Notes under the pieces: generated by a model | What the model was told of the DNA's origin: nothing | What the model saw: only the letters and a program-made list of their open reading frames with translations | Database searches by the model: none | Made by a program: the position numbers and the translations under genes | From: Brachypterus glaber | Lineage: Eukaryota; Arthropoda; Insecta; Coleoptera; Kateretidae | Length of the DNA stretch: 64,000 bases | Assembly: GCA_958510825.1 (NCBI GenBank) | Contig: OY294048.1 | Location: forward strand, 27,741,026 to 27,805,025 | Direction: 5' to 3' | Part shown: positions 1 through 10,568 of the stretch, piece by piece | Numbering within the stretch: the stretch's first letter is position 1 | Layout of the letters: each line of letters opens with the position of its first letter

Positions 1-547
1 TTCCCTGTTTTTTTAAATTTAAATTAATTAATTAATTAAATTAAAAAAAAAAAACATTTATTTTTTTAAAAAAAAAAAAAAAAAACGTTTTAAAACAAAG
101 CTAGACTTTATAAAAAAAAACAAATTTGTTTTTTATTAAAAAAAAAACACAGTTATAAAAAAAACTAATTTGTTTTTTATTAAAAATTGACACATTTTTT
201 ACAACTGAGTTGTAACAACTATTAATTTAAATTAATAAATTTAAATATATTAACAACATACTGTTTTTTGAAAAAAAATTTTTTGTTCTTCGTAAAAATA
301 AATTAAAAAAAATTAAAAAGTTTTTTTGAAATTTTTTAGTTTTTTTTTTTAATTTTTTTTTTTGAAAAAAAAAATTCGAAAAAAACTTGTAAAAAATTTT
401 CAAAATTTTTATTCGTTCGTAAAGTTTTTTTCTTTAAAAAAGATTTTTTTTTCGTTTTTCGCAAAAAGAAAATTAAAAAAAAAATTGAATATTTTTAATT
501 TTTTTTTTGAAAATATATTTTTTAAGTATTTGACCATTTATACCATT
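1..547. other. A/T homopolymer-rich DNA, no gene
   Basis: The stretch is dominated by long A and T runs. The only open frames are Lys/Phe/Asn-rich products of those runs. No gene or mobile-element signature is visible. Confidence 0.7.
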
Positions 548-602
548 TACTGTGAATAATATGTAATGGAATGCGTAGAATTACATATCTTAACGGCTTG
601 TT
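548..602 (+). repeat. Short dispersed repeat, copy 1
   Basis: About 55 bp closely match 53713-53768, from TACTGTGAATA to ACGGCTTGTTT, with a few substitutions. Fragments of the start of the motif also occur near 1816-1830 and 2410-2440. It is a dispersed repeat of unknown type. Confidence 0.6.
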
Positions 603-851
603 TTTATTTATTATTAATAAATTATCTAAAAAATGCAAGAAAATATGAGATAAATCTTTATTTGACTAAAAAAATATAAAATAAAAAAAACATATTCTAT
701 ATTATAGAATCTATAATATTTAATTTATCATAACAAAAAAAGTAGACAGTTTAAAAAATATAAAATTAAAAAACATTTCAATGAGTTTCAACTCCTGAAC
801 TCGTTAACAGATGGCGTATAATCTATATATTTTATTATTTCACGAAGAATA

Positions 852-1039
852 AAGTATTTTGAAATAAAAACTAATAGGAACTATTGAAAACAGTCTCTAA
901 TTGATCCTAAAATACAAAAGTTGTCATTTTTTGAATATTTTCACAAAAAAAAAAAACAAAAAAAACCAAAAAAAAAAAAAACAAAAAAAAACACAAAAAA
1001 AACAAGCCTTAAAAAAAACGGTTTTTTTTACAACTCTAT
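852..1039 (+). repeat. Dispersed repeat, copy of 44153-44338
   Basis: About 190 bp, from AAGTATTTTGAAATAAAAAC to GGTTTTTTTTACAACTCTA, recur almost unchanged at 44153-44338 in the same orientation. Both contain A-rich segments interrupted by single C bases. Open frames here are artefacts of that composition. The element class is not recognised. Confidence 0.7.
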
Positions 1040-1291
1040 ACAAAACAAACCGTCGCATTTTGGACAGACATTTAACCTCTTATTGCTGAGTGGGTTAGAT
1101 TAGGAACATACCTTTTTTTGTGTTTATAGGTGTAGATATAAATTTTAATGGCTGAGACCCCCAATTTCCTACTGCTCCATCTTAGAACTATGCAATTCAT
1201 TCAGTTTTAGGTCATATGTTGCCATCTGTAGTTTTTTTTACATAAGTTATTTGGTGTATGACCAAAATACTAAAAAAAATATTACAAAGTC

Positions 1292-1409
1292 GACCTGAAT
1301 TGACACAAAATCTTCTTAAATTGTGTAAAAATAAATAACTTTTACACCGTTTTTCGTTAAATTTACACAATTTTACACATTTTAACACGTTTCCGTGTCA
1401 AATCAGGTC
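1292..1409. repeat. Small hairpin MITE-like element
   Basis: GACCTGAATTGACAC at 1292-1306 is matched by its near-perfect inverted complement at 1395-1409. A second nested stem (AAATTGTGTAAA near 1319, TTTACACAATTT near 1361) lies inside. A 118-bp hairpin this compact is typical of a short MITE. No target duplication was identified. Confidence 0.6.
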
Positions 1410-2986
1410 TACACAGTCGCCTGTATATATTTTTTTTCAGACTACCGCTTTACCTTATAAGGTTAGTTTTTGTGTTTTTGTTCATTTAAAAAAGTTAAAG
1501 CACCACCATTTTAGGTGTATACTTTTATTAATTCTTTTTATAGCGATAACTTAATTCAGGCAATAAGAGGTTAACAAAATAGGGATCTTCCCCTTATAGA
1601 ACTTGATTTTTCTTAAAAATTTCTTGTCTATCGCATTATTCGTTCTTGAGTTATCGTTCTCTCAAAAATCATGACATCGAACAGACAGACGGACATTTAA
1701 AAAAAAAGTTGCTTATTTTTTCATGAAACAAATTTTCATCCAAGAATTTTTTTTCTAGGAGGATTTTTGATTTTTTTTTGAAAATTCGAAACTACCGTAT
1801 ATTATACGGCAGGCGCTGTGAATAATATTAGAAGTGTAGAAATTTGTCACATTCTGCATAAAAATCATAATAAACTGGTAAAGTTTTAGTAAATTATGTT
1901 GTCCAAATAATGCCCACCTAAGGGTTAGAAGTTTTTACAAAATTTATAAAGTAAAACGAGTTATAAAAAATGTTCAGTATTTTTTAGTAATATGTTTTTA
2001 AATGATTAATTGTTGTTTTAATAAATATCAAAAAATATGGCCCACACCACTTACCAAATAAGGCCCTAGTTTCAAATTATCGAAAAATAAAGTTTTTAAA
2101 ACAAAACCTTTATAGAAAATATTTATTAAAGCGAATAAAATGAAAAAAAAAGGTTTATTTAATTGGAACCATCCTAGCAAGCTTTGTTAGAAATCTAGAA
2201 AAAGACCCTGATTTTAGGCAATAGAATTTTCACTTTATAAATAAATAAATAAACATTATTTTTTACTTTATCTGCAGAAGAGATGTGGGCAGTACCAACT
2301 ATCCTTTTTTTCGGTTTTGGATACCACTAGGTCCTGGTTTTGGTTAATTTAGTTCCAGCGGACCTTGTTTAGCAAGGTCCTAATAGGAACAAAACTAGTT
2401 TTGCTTTCCGTTATATATTATTCACAGTAAATAATATATTGCATTTCCCAAATACTTAAAAAAAAGAGGTTAATATTAATTTTACTGTTATTTCAAAAAA
2501 TTGTCAACCTCTTCCGCTCCATTGTATCCGTATGGATATTTGTAGGTATAGCACAGAGGGATATTTGTTTACGAGATTTTCCATATACATTTTAATCTGG
2601 TATAGGGACCTGTACCTTGAAAAACCGGCTGGACCGGAAGGGGTTAATATCAGGGTGCCCACATGTTAGAAAAAACAGGGAAAAGTCAGGGAATTAAAAA
2701 AACTCTGGTTTACTTAATAAATTATTACTAAAACAGGTATTCATACATAAAATTTACACGTTATTTTTTTATTTGATTTGCTTATTTTATATTAATTTGG
2801 TTTAGTTTGGTAATTAAGTTCTCAATTATATTTTTCATGTCTATAAGACCATAAAGTAGACTTTCTACTTAAATCTTTAAGAGACATAACCTAGTTTTAA
2901 ATACTTGACATAAACCCTTTCTAAAGCATGGAAAAAATTAAAAAATTACACTTAATTTTTTTAGGTTGTCCCGATATTAAATGCCA
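1410..2986. other. Non-coding, no gene recognised
   Basis: AT-rich sequence without a credible open frame. It contains a motif near 1677-1696 rich in ACAGACAGACGGAC, a type of sequence I have seen in invertebrate repeats. Nothing is specific enough to name. Confidence 0.5.
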
Positions 2987-3271
2987 TCACTGTACATGTA
3001 ATAACATGTAATATGTAGTTTCTATATGCACATACATGTAATATGTGAATTTAAAATACATTACACCAAATTTGCAAATGCAGCTAGCCAGTAGGCCGAC
3101 AGGCAATTCACCTGACCCGTACTCCCGATCGATTGCCTGTGGTTTGAAGCGAGGATTGTGACGTAGGAAGGAGCGGCAGGCTGAACCTGCGGATTTGGAA
3201 GCCGCGCCTACATCGCGTTCTTCCCGAAAAAGAAAAACCTCATTGCTGAATAATTTGTTGTTGTAAATCAA
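2987..3271. other. GC-richer segment of unknown nature
   Basis: Positions about 3080-3230 are clearly richer in G and C than the flanks. A 94-codon minus-strand frame spans them but resembles no family I know. It could be an old exon, a transposon 5' region or a processed fragment. No function is assigned. Confidence 0.25.
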
Positions 3272-3836
3272 ACAACTGTACTCGTTTGTAAATACCGAAC
3301 ACGTTTACTTGTTTGTTGTTGTATATGTGGTTGGTGGTTAGCACATATACAACTATTTATTGTTGTATACTATAACCTAATTACGTTATTGATTATGCTA
3401 GTGTTCTGCCAGTGTATAGTTCTTTTTTCCTTTCTTTTTTTTTACATTACATTAATGTATGCGCCTTCACCATAATTGTAAAATGTCTACAATTTAAATT
3501 AAAACCTGACCAAATAAAAGTAGGTACCTTTTATTTGTGTAGGTAATAAACTAAATTAGGTTATTTTCTTTTGTTATGTTGTAGCCGTTTTCTTTCTCAA
3601 CAAAAGGAAGCCAGGCAGAGCTAGCAGACTGAAAGAAAATTAGCTAAAAAACGACCCATTATTAAAGTCCTTAGAAATCGGGAACAGTAATATTTGCAAA
3701 ACAATAGCCAATATTCCAATATAAAGCCGATATCCCCTTTTGCTCACAACTGCGCGAAAAAACATTAATTCTTAATTAAACTTTTACAATGTATGGACGT
3801 ATACAACAAAACGCAATACGCAAAATTAAAGTACAG
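3272..3836. other. Non-coding, no feature seen
   Basis: AT-rich DNA with several TTGTTGTTG/TATACAAC stretches around 3255-3370. No gene, hairpin element or target duplication was recognised. Confidence 0.4.
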
Positions 3837-3849
3837 TTTAAGAAGACAT

Positions 3850-4437
3850 GTGAGGAGTGTGGCGTTGAAGATAATCCCGTACATAGGCTTATAGAGTGCA
3901 GGTTATATACGCAACAAAGAAACTTGGTAAGAAATGTTGTAGGAGATATTCAAATAGAGACTGTAGTACAACTATTAAATGTTTCGGGGCAAATAGATTT
4001 GCTTAAAAACTTTATTGCAGACGAACATAGGATAAGAGAGTGAGTGTGTGAACAGTGGAGTGTAGTGACGATAGAGAAGAGTGCTGCTGTCCAATAAGAC
4101 GGAAATATGGAGGGTTACGGAACCTCCAGCGGCTTGCCGCAAATATTAAGTGGGTTGGGGCCTTGTCCGTGCTGGCAAACTTTTGTCCGCATGGCCGGGT
4201 ATTGTACCCTTGCCACCATTTTTGTATATATACAATATTACTAATTGTAAATAATTATAAGAAAATAAATAAAACACCGAAAAGGGTTGCAACAAAAGGA
4301 AAGGGTTAAAAAAAAAAAAAAAATATTGCAGATGACCGGATAGATAGCTTCACTGCTATCCGGGGGTGGTGGCCATCATGGTTCGCCATGGTGGGGTACT
4401 TTCAGTACTGGGCTCTCCCCTTTCCTTTTTTTTTTTT
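3850..4437 (+). mobile_element. 5'-truncated LINE-like 3' end with candidate TSD
   Basis: The first ~190 bp encode a Cys-His motif of the form CxxC-x8-H-x4-C followed by about 45 residues to a stop at 4041-4043. This resembles the C-terminal zinc knuckle of non-LTR reverse transcriptases. A long 3' UTR follows, with an A16 run at 4308-4323, a hairpin cluster and a T15 run at 4426-4440. A 13-bp direct repeat, TTTAAGAAGACAT, occurs at 3837-3849 and 4438-4450 and fits a target-site duplication. The open frame starting at 3789 would then begin in flanking DNA. A T-rich rather than A-rich 3' end is odd for a LINE, so the boundary is inferred. Confidence 0.5.
4294..4429 (+). other. Stem-enclosed cluster of three hairpins
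   Basis: A 12-bp outer stem is formed by AAAAGGAAAGGG (4294-4305) and CCCTTTCCTTTT (4418-4429). Inside it lie three hairpins: CCGGATAG/CTATCCGG (4336-4363), CCATCATGG-TTCG-CCATGGTGG (4373-4394, one T-G wobble and a UUCG tetraloop) and GTAC-TTTCA-GTAC (4396-4408). The segment is GC-rich in an AT-rich context. LINE 3' ends often carry stem-loops recognised by their own reverse transcriptase, which is the favoured reading. Confidence 0.55.
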
Positions 4438-4640
4438 TTTAAGAAGACATAGAAAGTAAAAAGAGATCAAATTAGATTTTTGTAAGTTTCCGGTAAGCAC
4501 AAAACACTTTCAGGAACCTCAAAAACCCCAATATACAAATTTTTACTAAAACTACACCACACCCTCCAGGGGGTTTGGACTTAGAACAAAAACAAAAATC
4601 CGAGAAAAAATCCCTAAATTAGTCCTCAATTCAAATGTAA

Positions 4641-5940
4641 AGGCGCCTTTTCACGGAGCAATTTATACGAAAGTTATACGCTATATATTGCAAGTTAAAC
4701 AATGCTGCCAAACAGACAATTTTGACGTCTCTGCATTTGTTGACAAAAACATAACCTAGCATTTACTTTTTTAAGGAAGCTTTTTAGTTAAACAGACCGG
4801 CCTATTATTAATAATAATAATTATTAACAAGTCCAGTTGCTACTATATTAGTAAAAAGAAATCGTTTTAGTAACTTTTTTCCAGGTTGGTACCACTAAAA
4901 TAACTATAAATCTTGCAGCAAAATCGTCGAAAAATAGAACTTGTTCTAATAATTTGATGGCTCGAAAATAGCATCAAATTTGCCTGAAGGCATGGGCAGT
5001 GACTGAATTATTCTTGCAACAAAATTGCATAGCAAGTTTGCTGTCAGATATAGTATAAGGACAATTACACACTCATTTGCCTTTTCACGGAGCAAGTTAT
5101 ACGCAAGTTATACGCTATATATTGCAAGTTAAACAATGCTGCCAAACAGACAATTTTGACGGCTCTGCATTTGTTGAAAAAAACATAACCTAGCATTTGC
5201 TTTTTTAAGGAAGTTTTTTAGTTGGACAGACCGGCCTATTATTAATAATAATAATTATTAACAAGTCCAGTTGCTACTATATTAGTAAAAAGAAATCGTT
5301 TTAGTAACTTTTTTCCAGGTTGGTACCACGAAAATAACTATAAATCTTGCATCAAAATCGTCGAAAAATAGAACTTGTTCTAATAATTTGATGGCTCGAA
5401 AATAGCATCAAATTTGCCTGAAGGCATGGGCAGTGACTGAATTATTCTTGCAACAAAATTGCATAGCAAGTTTGCTGTCAGATATAGTATAAGGACAATT
5501 ACACACTCATTTGCCTTTTCACGGAGCAAGTTATACGCAAGTTATACGCTATATATTGCAAGTTAAACAATGCTGCCAAACAGACAATTTTGACGGCTCT
5601 GCATTTGTTGAAAAAAACATAACCTAGCATTTGTTTTTTTAAGGAAGTTTTTTAGTTAGACAGACCGGCCTATTATTAATAATAATAATTATTAACAAGT
5701 CCAGTTGCTACTATATTAGTAAAAAGAAATCGTTTTAGTAATTTTTTTCCAGGTTGGTACCACGAAAATAACTATAAATCTTGCATCAAAATCGTCCAAA
5801 AATAGAACTTGTTCTAATAATTTGATGGCTCGAAAATAGCATCAAATTTGCCTGAAGGCATGCGCAGTGACAGAATTATTCTTGCAACAAAATTGCATAG
5901 CACCAAACTTGCGTACAAATTGCTCAGTGAAAAGGCGCCT
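4641..5940. mobile_element. Harbinger-like TIR element with tandemly amplified interior
   Basis: The left end AGGCGCCTTTTCAC.GAGCAA is matched by its inverted complement at the right end (about 35 bp, 3 mismatches). TAA flanks both sides (4638-4640 and 5941-5943), fitting the TWA target duplication of PIF/Harbinger elements. The interior is three tandem copies of a 434-bp unit: the motif TCACGGAGCAA recurs at 4651, 5085 and 5519. Each unit restarts with the left-TIR sequence, and only the third copy reaches the right TIR. Copies differ by a few percent. No transposase frame is present, so the element is non-autonomous. Confidence 0.75.
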
Positions 5941-5990
5941 TAAGTTTTTTAAAATTTTAGAGCAAAATAGAAAAAAAATTATAAAGCACT

Positions 5991-6080
5991 CGTTTCATAA
6001 CACGTTTTTAGCGCACTAGTACTCGCCGCAAGCTGCTCGTTTTCTAAACTTGTACTCGTGCGCTAAAAACTTATGAAACT
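5991..6080. repeat. Inverted-repeat hairpin
   Basis: GTTTCATAACACGTTTTTAG with GCGCACTAGTAC on the left is complementary to TACTCGTGCGCTAAAAAC and TTATGAAAC on the right, with a few mismatches. The ~90-bp hairpin begins 50 bp after the preceding TIR element. It is probably a small MITE; no target duplication was seen. Confidence 0.5.
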
Positions 6081-6257
6081 AGTACTTTAATATACTATTA
6101 TTAACTAATGCACATGTATTCAATAACTTAATTTTAGGATATTTTTATGTAATATTAATTATACACAAGAAATATTCATAAATAAAAATAATACATTATT
6201 TGAATTTTAACACATTTTGTTTTAATTATAACTTCATTTTGAGGCAAAACACATTCC

Positions 6258-6733
6258 TTATACAGGGTAATCAGTAAGGGAACGTTCAAGTATTACGTAA
6301 CGCAAATTTTGATTTCTATTCTTCGCCAGATCTTTTGCATACCTCCATGAAGTACGCCTTTTATTTAAAATTTCCCCTTGTTCCTGATTCCATTTTCTTC
6401 TAGGTCTTCCAGTTGTATTTTTCGCATCCCATCCAGCTTCCCAAATTTCCTTTACCAAGTTTCCTTCGTCTATTCGGACAAGATGTCCAAACCAACTAAG
6501 TTGCCTCTCTTCTATCCTGTCCAAAATTGGAAGTACTCCTAGTCGTTTTATTACTTCTTCGTTTCTGATTTTATCCATTCTTGTCACGCCCTCTATTCTT
6601 CTTAAAATCATCATTTCAGCAGCCGTGATTTTTGACCTTAGTTTTTATTTAAAACCCATGAATCACTACCATATATTAGAATTGGAACAAAGACAGTGTT
6701 GAAAATCTTTCTTTTCAAGTTATACTCTTCAAT
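6258..6733 (-). pseudogene. RTE-like non-LTR retrotransposon fragment (RT C-terminus)
   Basis: The minus-strand frame 6614-6258 (118 codons) contains RRIEGVTRMDKIRNEEV, then ERQLSWFGHLVRIDE and a TGRPRRKW block. These are hallmarks of the C-terminal end of RTE-type reverse transcriptases. Similarity continues upstream in another frame (KRKIFNTVFVPILIYGSDSW, to about 6733), so a frameshift lies near 6635-6645. Catalytic RT motifs and the endonuclease are absent. It is a decayed, truncated copy with no function. Clade is assigned by recalled motif style only. Confidence 0.75.
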
Positions 6734-6904
6734 TATAGGTCCCTAAAAAAAAACCCCTCAATTCAACCTAAGAAAATATTAAAATATAAAAATCGTCATT
6801 TTATAAAATTTTATATAAAATTTCGGATACAATTTTCACCTATTCAATGGATTAAGCCAGTAGCTACACTCAGAGAAAATTCGTTGTAAAACCAAACAAA
6901 AGTC

Positions 6905-7230
6905 ATATAATTTAACTATGAAATCGCGAGAGGATACGGTCGATCTACAACAGATCTCAGACCTTTCTGATTTCTTTTTGTTTCGTTTCTACGTCCAAAT
7001 TATTCACAAATCCTAAATATTTTTTTGTTCCGACCTCCAGTTCTATCCCTAGGGGCCAAAGAATTTTGCCCCCATAAAAAAGTCAACATTTCATTATTCT
7101 AGAATAATAATTTTATTTGGAAAGCTTAAAACTTAAAATTTGGTAACAAGTTGGCTCCAATGGTTATCCATGTTTTTGTAAAAAAAGTTTCAAATTTTTG
7201 TACATAGAGGGCGCTACCGCCAGTTTAAGG
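6905..7230 (+). repeat. Dispersed repeat, copy of 49980-50310
   Basis: About 325 bp are clearly related to 49980-50310 in the same orientation. Shared blocks include CTACAACAGATCT, AAAGTCAA.ATTTCATTATTCTA and TTTCAAATTTTTGTA.ATAGAGG. Divergence is substantial, so the insertions are old. The class is not recognised. Confidence 0.6.
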
Positions 7231-7254
7231 TAAAAAATGGCTTTTTTTCGACGG

Positions 7255-7815
7255 CAAATGGGCGGGGGGTAGTTTTCGTGAAAATTGGTATATTAGGATT
7301 TTTATGTTGCTGAAAGTGAATCTGATAATACAAAAATTCTTACTCCATCCCCTGAGGGACAGAAGGTAGTTTTCTTGAAAATTTATATATTGGGGTTTTT
7401 GAGGTCGCTAAAACTGAATCTTATAATAAAATTTTTCTAATTTCACGACCTGAGGGGTGGGGGTAGATTTTGTGAAAACTGGTATATTGGGGTTTTTGAG
7501 ATTGCTAAAAGTGAATCTGATAATAAAAAATTCTAAATTTACCCCCTGCGGGGCAGGGGTAGATTTCTTGAAAATTTATATATTGGGGCTGAATTGAGGG
7601 CTGAATCTTATAATAAATTTTTTCTAATTTCACTCCCTGAGGGTGGGGGTAGTTTTTGTGAAAATTGGTATATTGGGGGTTTTACGGTTGCTGAAAGAGA
7701 ATCTGTTAATAAAAAAAAATCTAACTCCACCCCTAAGAGGCGGGGGGTAGTTTCTGTGAAAATTGGTATATTTTTAAGGTTGTTAAAAGTGAATCTGATA
7801 ATAAAAATCAATTTT
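7255..7815 (+). repeat. Tandem array, six ~97-bp units
   Basis: Units begin with GTAG(T/A)TTT.(G/T)TGAAAA at 7269, 7366, 7463, 7559, 7649 and 7747, a spacing of 90-98 bp. Each runs through a GGTATATTGGGGTTTTTGAG-like block, AGTGAATCTGATAATAAAAA and a GC-rich CCCCTGAGGGG-like core. The same unit recurs at 39460-39620 and inside the foldback element at 56.3-56.8 kb. The tail at 7830-7870 (AATGGGAAAGCT, TTTACTGGG) also recurs at 39640-39680, so array and tail move as one element. Confidence 0.8.
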
Positions 7816-8967
7816 ACGCGCGGATGTGATAAATGGGAAAGCTCTTTTACTGGGGCAGTGTATTTTTATACAATTAAAACAAAAAACACCTGCAAATGGG
7901 TGTATGTACCCCACCAGTGTACATTCATCCCACCAGTGAGTTAGATTCATCCAAAAAATTCAGTAATATACAGACATAAATCAAATATTTTATTGAACAA
8001 AAGTGAATTTATAAAAAATAGAAAGTATAGTATAATCATTAATCATTAATCATTAATACAAATGAAGAAAAAAAAAACTGAAAAAAAAAACAGCAGAACA
8101 TTAAAAATTATAATGAAAAGTGTACAAGGAAGATGTCCTAGCTGTTGCTGGTTTATTTGCATGTGCATGTGCATAGCACACGAAATTAAGATTTGATTCA
8201 AAATAATAATTTTATATTAAAAAAATGCCGCGCCAAAACATCGTAGCATACAACTGACAGCTGTTTTACGATTGCCCTGCCGGTTGCCTAGACTTTAATT
8301 CAATTTTGCGCTTGCTGTCATGCAGAAAAGTAAAATTCTAAGAAATGGGTTATTTTGCAGTATGAAACCTTCGTTTGTTCTTGAAGAAATCTTAACTTTT
8401 CGTAGATCGTAGAAAAATTTTTTTTTAACGTTATTTAACAAGCTTCGATTTTATGGTAAACATACTCTCCAGGCCACATTACAATGTGTTTGGACTTTCT
8501 CGTATTTTTTTGGGACACCAGCACAGGACAACATCGTGAAAAATACAAAATACATTTAAGACTAATTTATAAACTTACAGTTTAAATGTCAAGCTTTAGT
8601 TAACGCTGAAATAAGATGTTTAACAATTTATTATAATAGTTTTAAACAAACTCGATTTTTTTTTCACATAGATTTTCTAAATAACTATAATATGTGGATA
8701 GTGTTAAGGTCAAGCATTTTTTTAAGACCTCAGAATTGTATATATATTTATTTATTTTTTTAAACCAGTGCATTGAGGGACCCCCGAAAGAGATCCACAT
8801 ACAAAAATCTACTTATTTTTTTTTGTTATAAATTGGGGTTATCAAATAAAATCACTGGTTTTGTTTATTAAACTTAAATTATTTATTTATAATTTTTAGT
8901 AACAGTTTCTTACATTTTTAGCTTCCTAAATGTTGTTTTAACTGCAAAATTTTTGTCCAACTGCACG
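7816..8967. other. Non-coding, no gene recognised
   Basis: AT-rich DNA with a short TCATTAA triplication near 8036-8056. No credible open frame or transposon end was found apart from the array-associated tail at the left edge. Confidence 0.4.
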
Positions 8968-9944
8968 TTAACCCTTCGTTAGGCGCGCCTCTTTTAGTAA
9001 CGAGTTTAGGCGCGCGGTCTACACTTGTAGACCATTTTATTTTTTGTTTAAAAAAAAACACATTTATATTTTTAAAAACCAAATATCTTATGTTATTTAT
9101 TCGGTTGTATTTAAAAGTTATTTACATATTTTTTTCAAATTATTATTGTTTTAGTAAGTGTTAAGGGTAAAAGAAAAATGATATACAATTCTTACATATA
9201 TTTTACATCTGTACGGTAATTTGTAAAAAAAAATAAAAATAACTTAAAAAACTTTCTGAAACTAAAACATTTGTTTTTTTTAACATGTACGATTATAAAA
9301 AAATAAAAACACCTAAATTAAAAGAAAAAAATATTATAAAATTTGACTCGAAATCATGCAATATTTTAGTAACTCATGCGCCTTGTACATGTGCTCCTTG
9401 CAATCGTAGTTATGATATTTTGAGCATTTTTTTTTCGATTTATTTTCCCTTCTTAGGCACATTTAGTGTCCAAAGTAATTTTTAGTTTTATAGAACAGAA
9501 AATTACCTTATTTATCAAAAACATTACGTATGAGCTCTTTCATGCCCAAAAAGACTCGTGCCAGTGTCTTCCTATAAACCGCTATTTTTTTTGGTGGTAA
9601 AGACATATTGTATCTTTAATTTATCTTTAAACTAATAAACTAACTTTGAAAAACAAAATTCACAAAAAGAAACCATAAAAACTTATACAAAATAAAAAAA
9701 TGCAAAAATAAAAAAGGTAACGTGGTTAGTCGCGCGGTCTACAATTGTAGACCAGGCAGGTTTCAATATGAATAAAAACAATATTATACCCATTCAAAGT
9801 GTGAATTATTACTGATTTAATAGATTGATGCATAATGCATAGCTACTCGAAGGGGCGCAAGCGTGAAAACTCCGTGTAAAAAGTTACCCAGCTAAAAAAA
9901 AGCATGGTCTACGATCATAGACCGCGCGCCTAACGAAGGGTTAA
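8968..9944. mobile_element. piggyBac-type MITE with repeated GGTCTAC palindromes
   Basis: TTAA at 8968-8971 and 9941-9944 flanks a 969-bp body. The body starts CCCTTCGTTAGGCGCGC and ends with the exact inverted complement, matching piggyBac hallmarks (TTAA target, CCC termini). Three palindromes of the form GGTCTAC....GTAGACC lie at about 9016-9033, 9737-9754 and 9906-9923; the first two are preceded and the third is followed by GCGCGC- or CGCGCG-type sequence. Such subterminal repeats could be transposase binding sites (inference). The only open frame inside (66 codons at 9285) is unrecognised, and no transposase is present. Confidence 0.75.
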
Positions 9945-10225
9945 AAAAAACTGCAAATTATAATTATTGTATGCAGTATAGCCATAAAACCTTTTTTAAT
10001 CATAATCTAAGTGACATAATTTACAATAGGTTATTAATTTCCCATTTTCAGTCGTTATGAAAAGCCACCCGAGGGCAACTAGAATGAACCTTCGAATTTA
10101 ACAAAGTTAGCTATAATTGCATCGCTGAAACGGACGTTCTGACGGCGAACTTCATAAACAATAACACTACTCTACAAAAAATATATCTGCCGGATACCTT
10201 TTAGTTGATTCTGGCTATATTTGAT

Positions 10226-10568
10226 TAGGGATGTTAAAAAACGTTTTTTTTTTTTAATTAGAAAAATTCATTTATTTATATTATTTTTTTAATATTTAGA
10301 ACTTCAATTTGGTTCCACTCATATAAAAGTCGCAAATAAGTTAGGTTTGTGAATATTTTATGAATTTTTTCTGATAGTTAATACATCTTAAGGGTCCTGG
10401 CTGCCAGGACCTGGACTTTTTCATTGTGCCAGAAACTGGTTATCCATCGGTTGTAAATTTGTACACGTATTTAAATAAAAAAAAAACAAAAAAACAGGTC
10501 GTTGTTTTAAAACAAAAAAACTTGTTTAAAACAAAAAACAAAACCGTTTTTTATTATTTACATCCCTA
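10226..10568. mobile_element. hAT-type MITE with 8-bp TSD
   Basis: Ends are TAGGGATGT(T/A)AA and its inverted complement. The perfect 8-bp direct repeat TATTTGAT flanks the element (10218-10225 and 10569-10576), the TSD length of hAT elements. The rejoined flank reads CATATTTGATGCGCTG-like, and a related uninterrupted sequence exists at 34128-34143, an independent empty-site check. The interior is A/T-rich without coding capacity. The right end of a related copy, ending AACATCCCTA, is at about 39061-39124. Confidence 0.8.

Noticed and set aside
4055..4309. 84-codon frame after the LINE coding tail
   Set aside because: It runs through the 3' UTR into the A tract and has no recognisable motif.
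7594..7944. 116-codon frame over the ~97-bp array
   Set aside because: The frame is a product of the tandem units and continues into their tail; no protein family resemblance.
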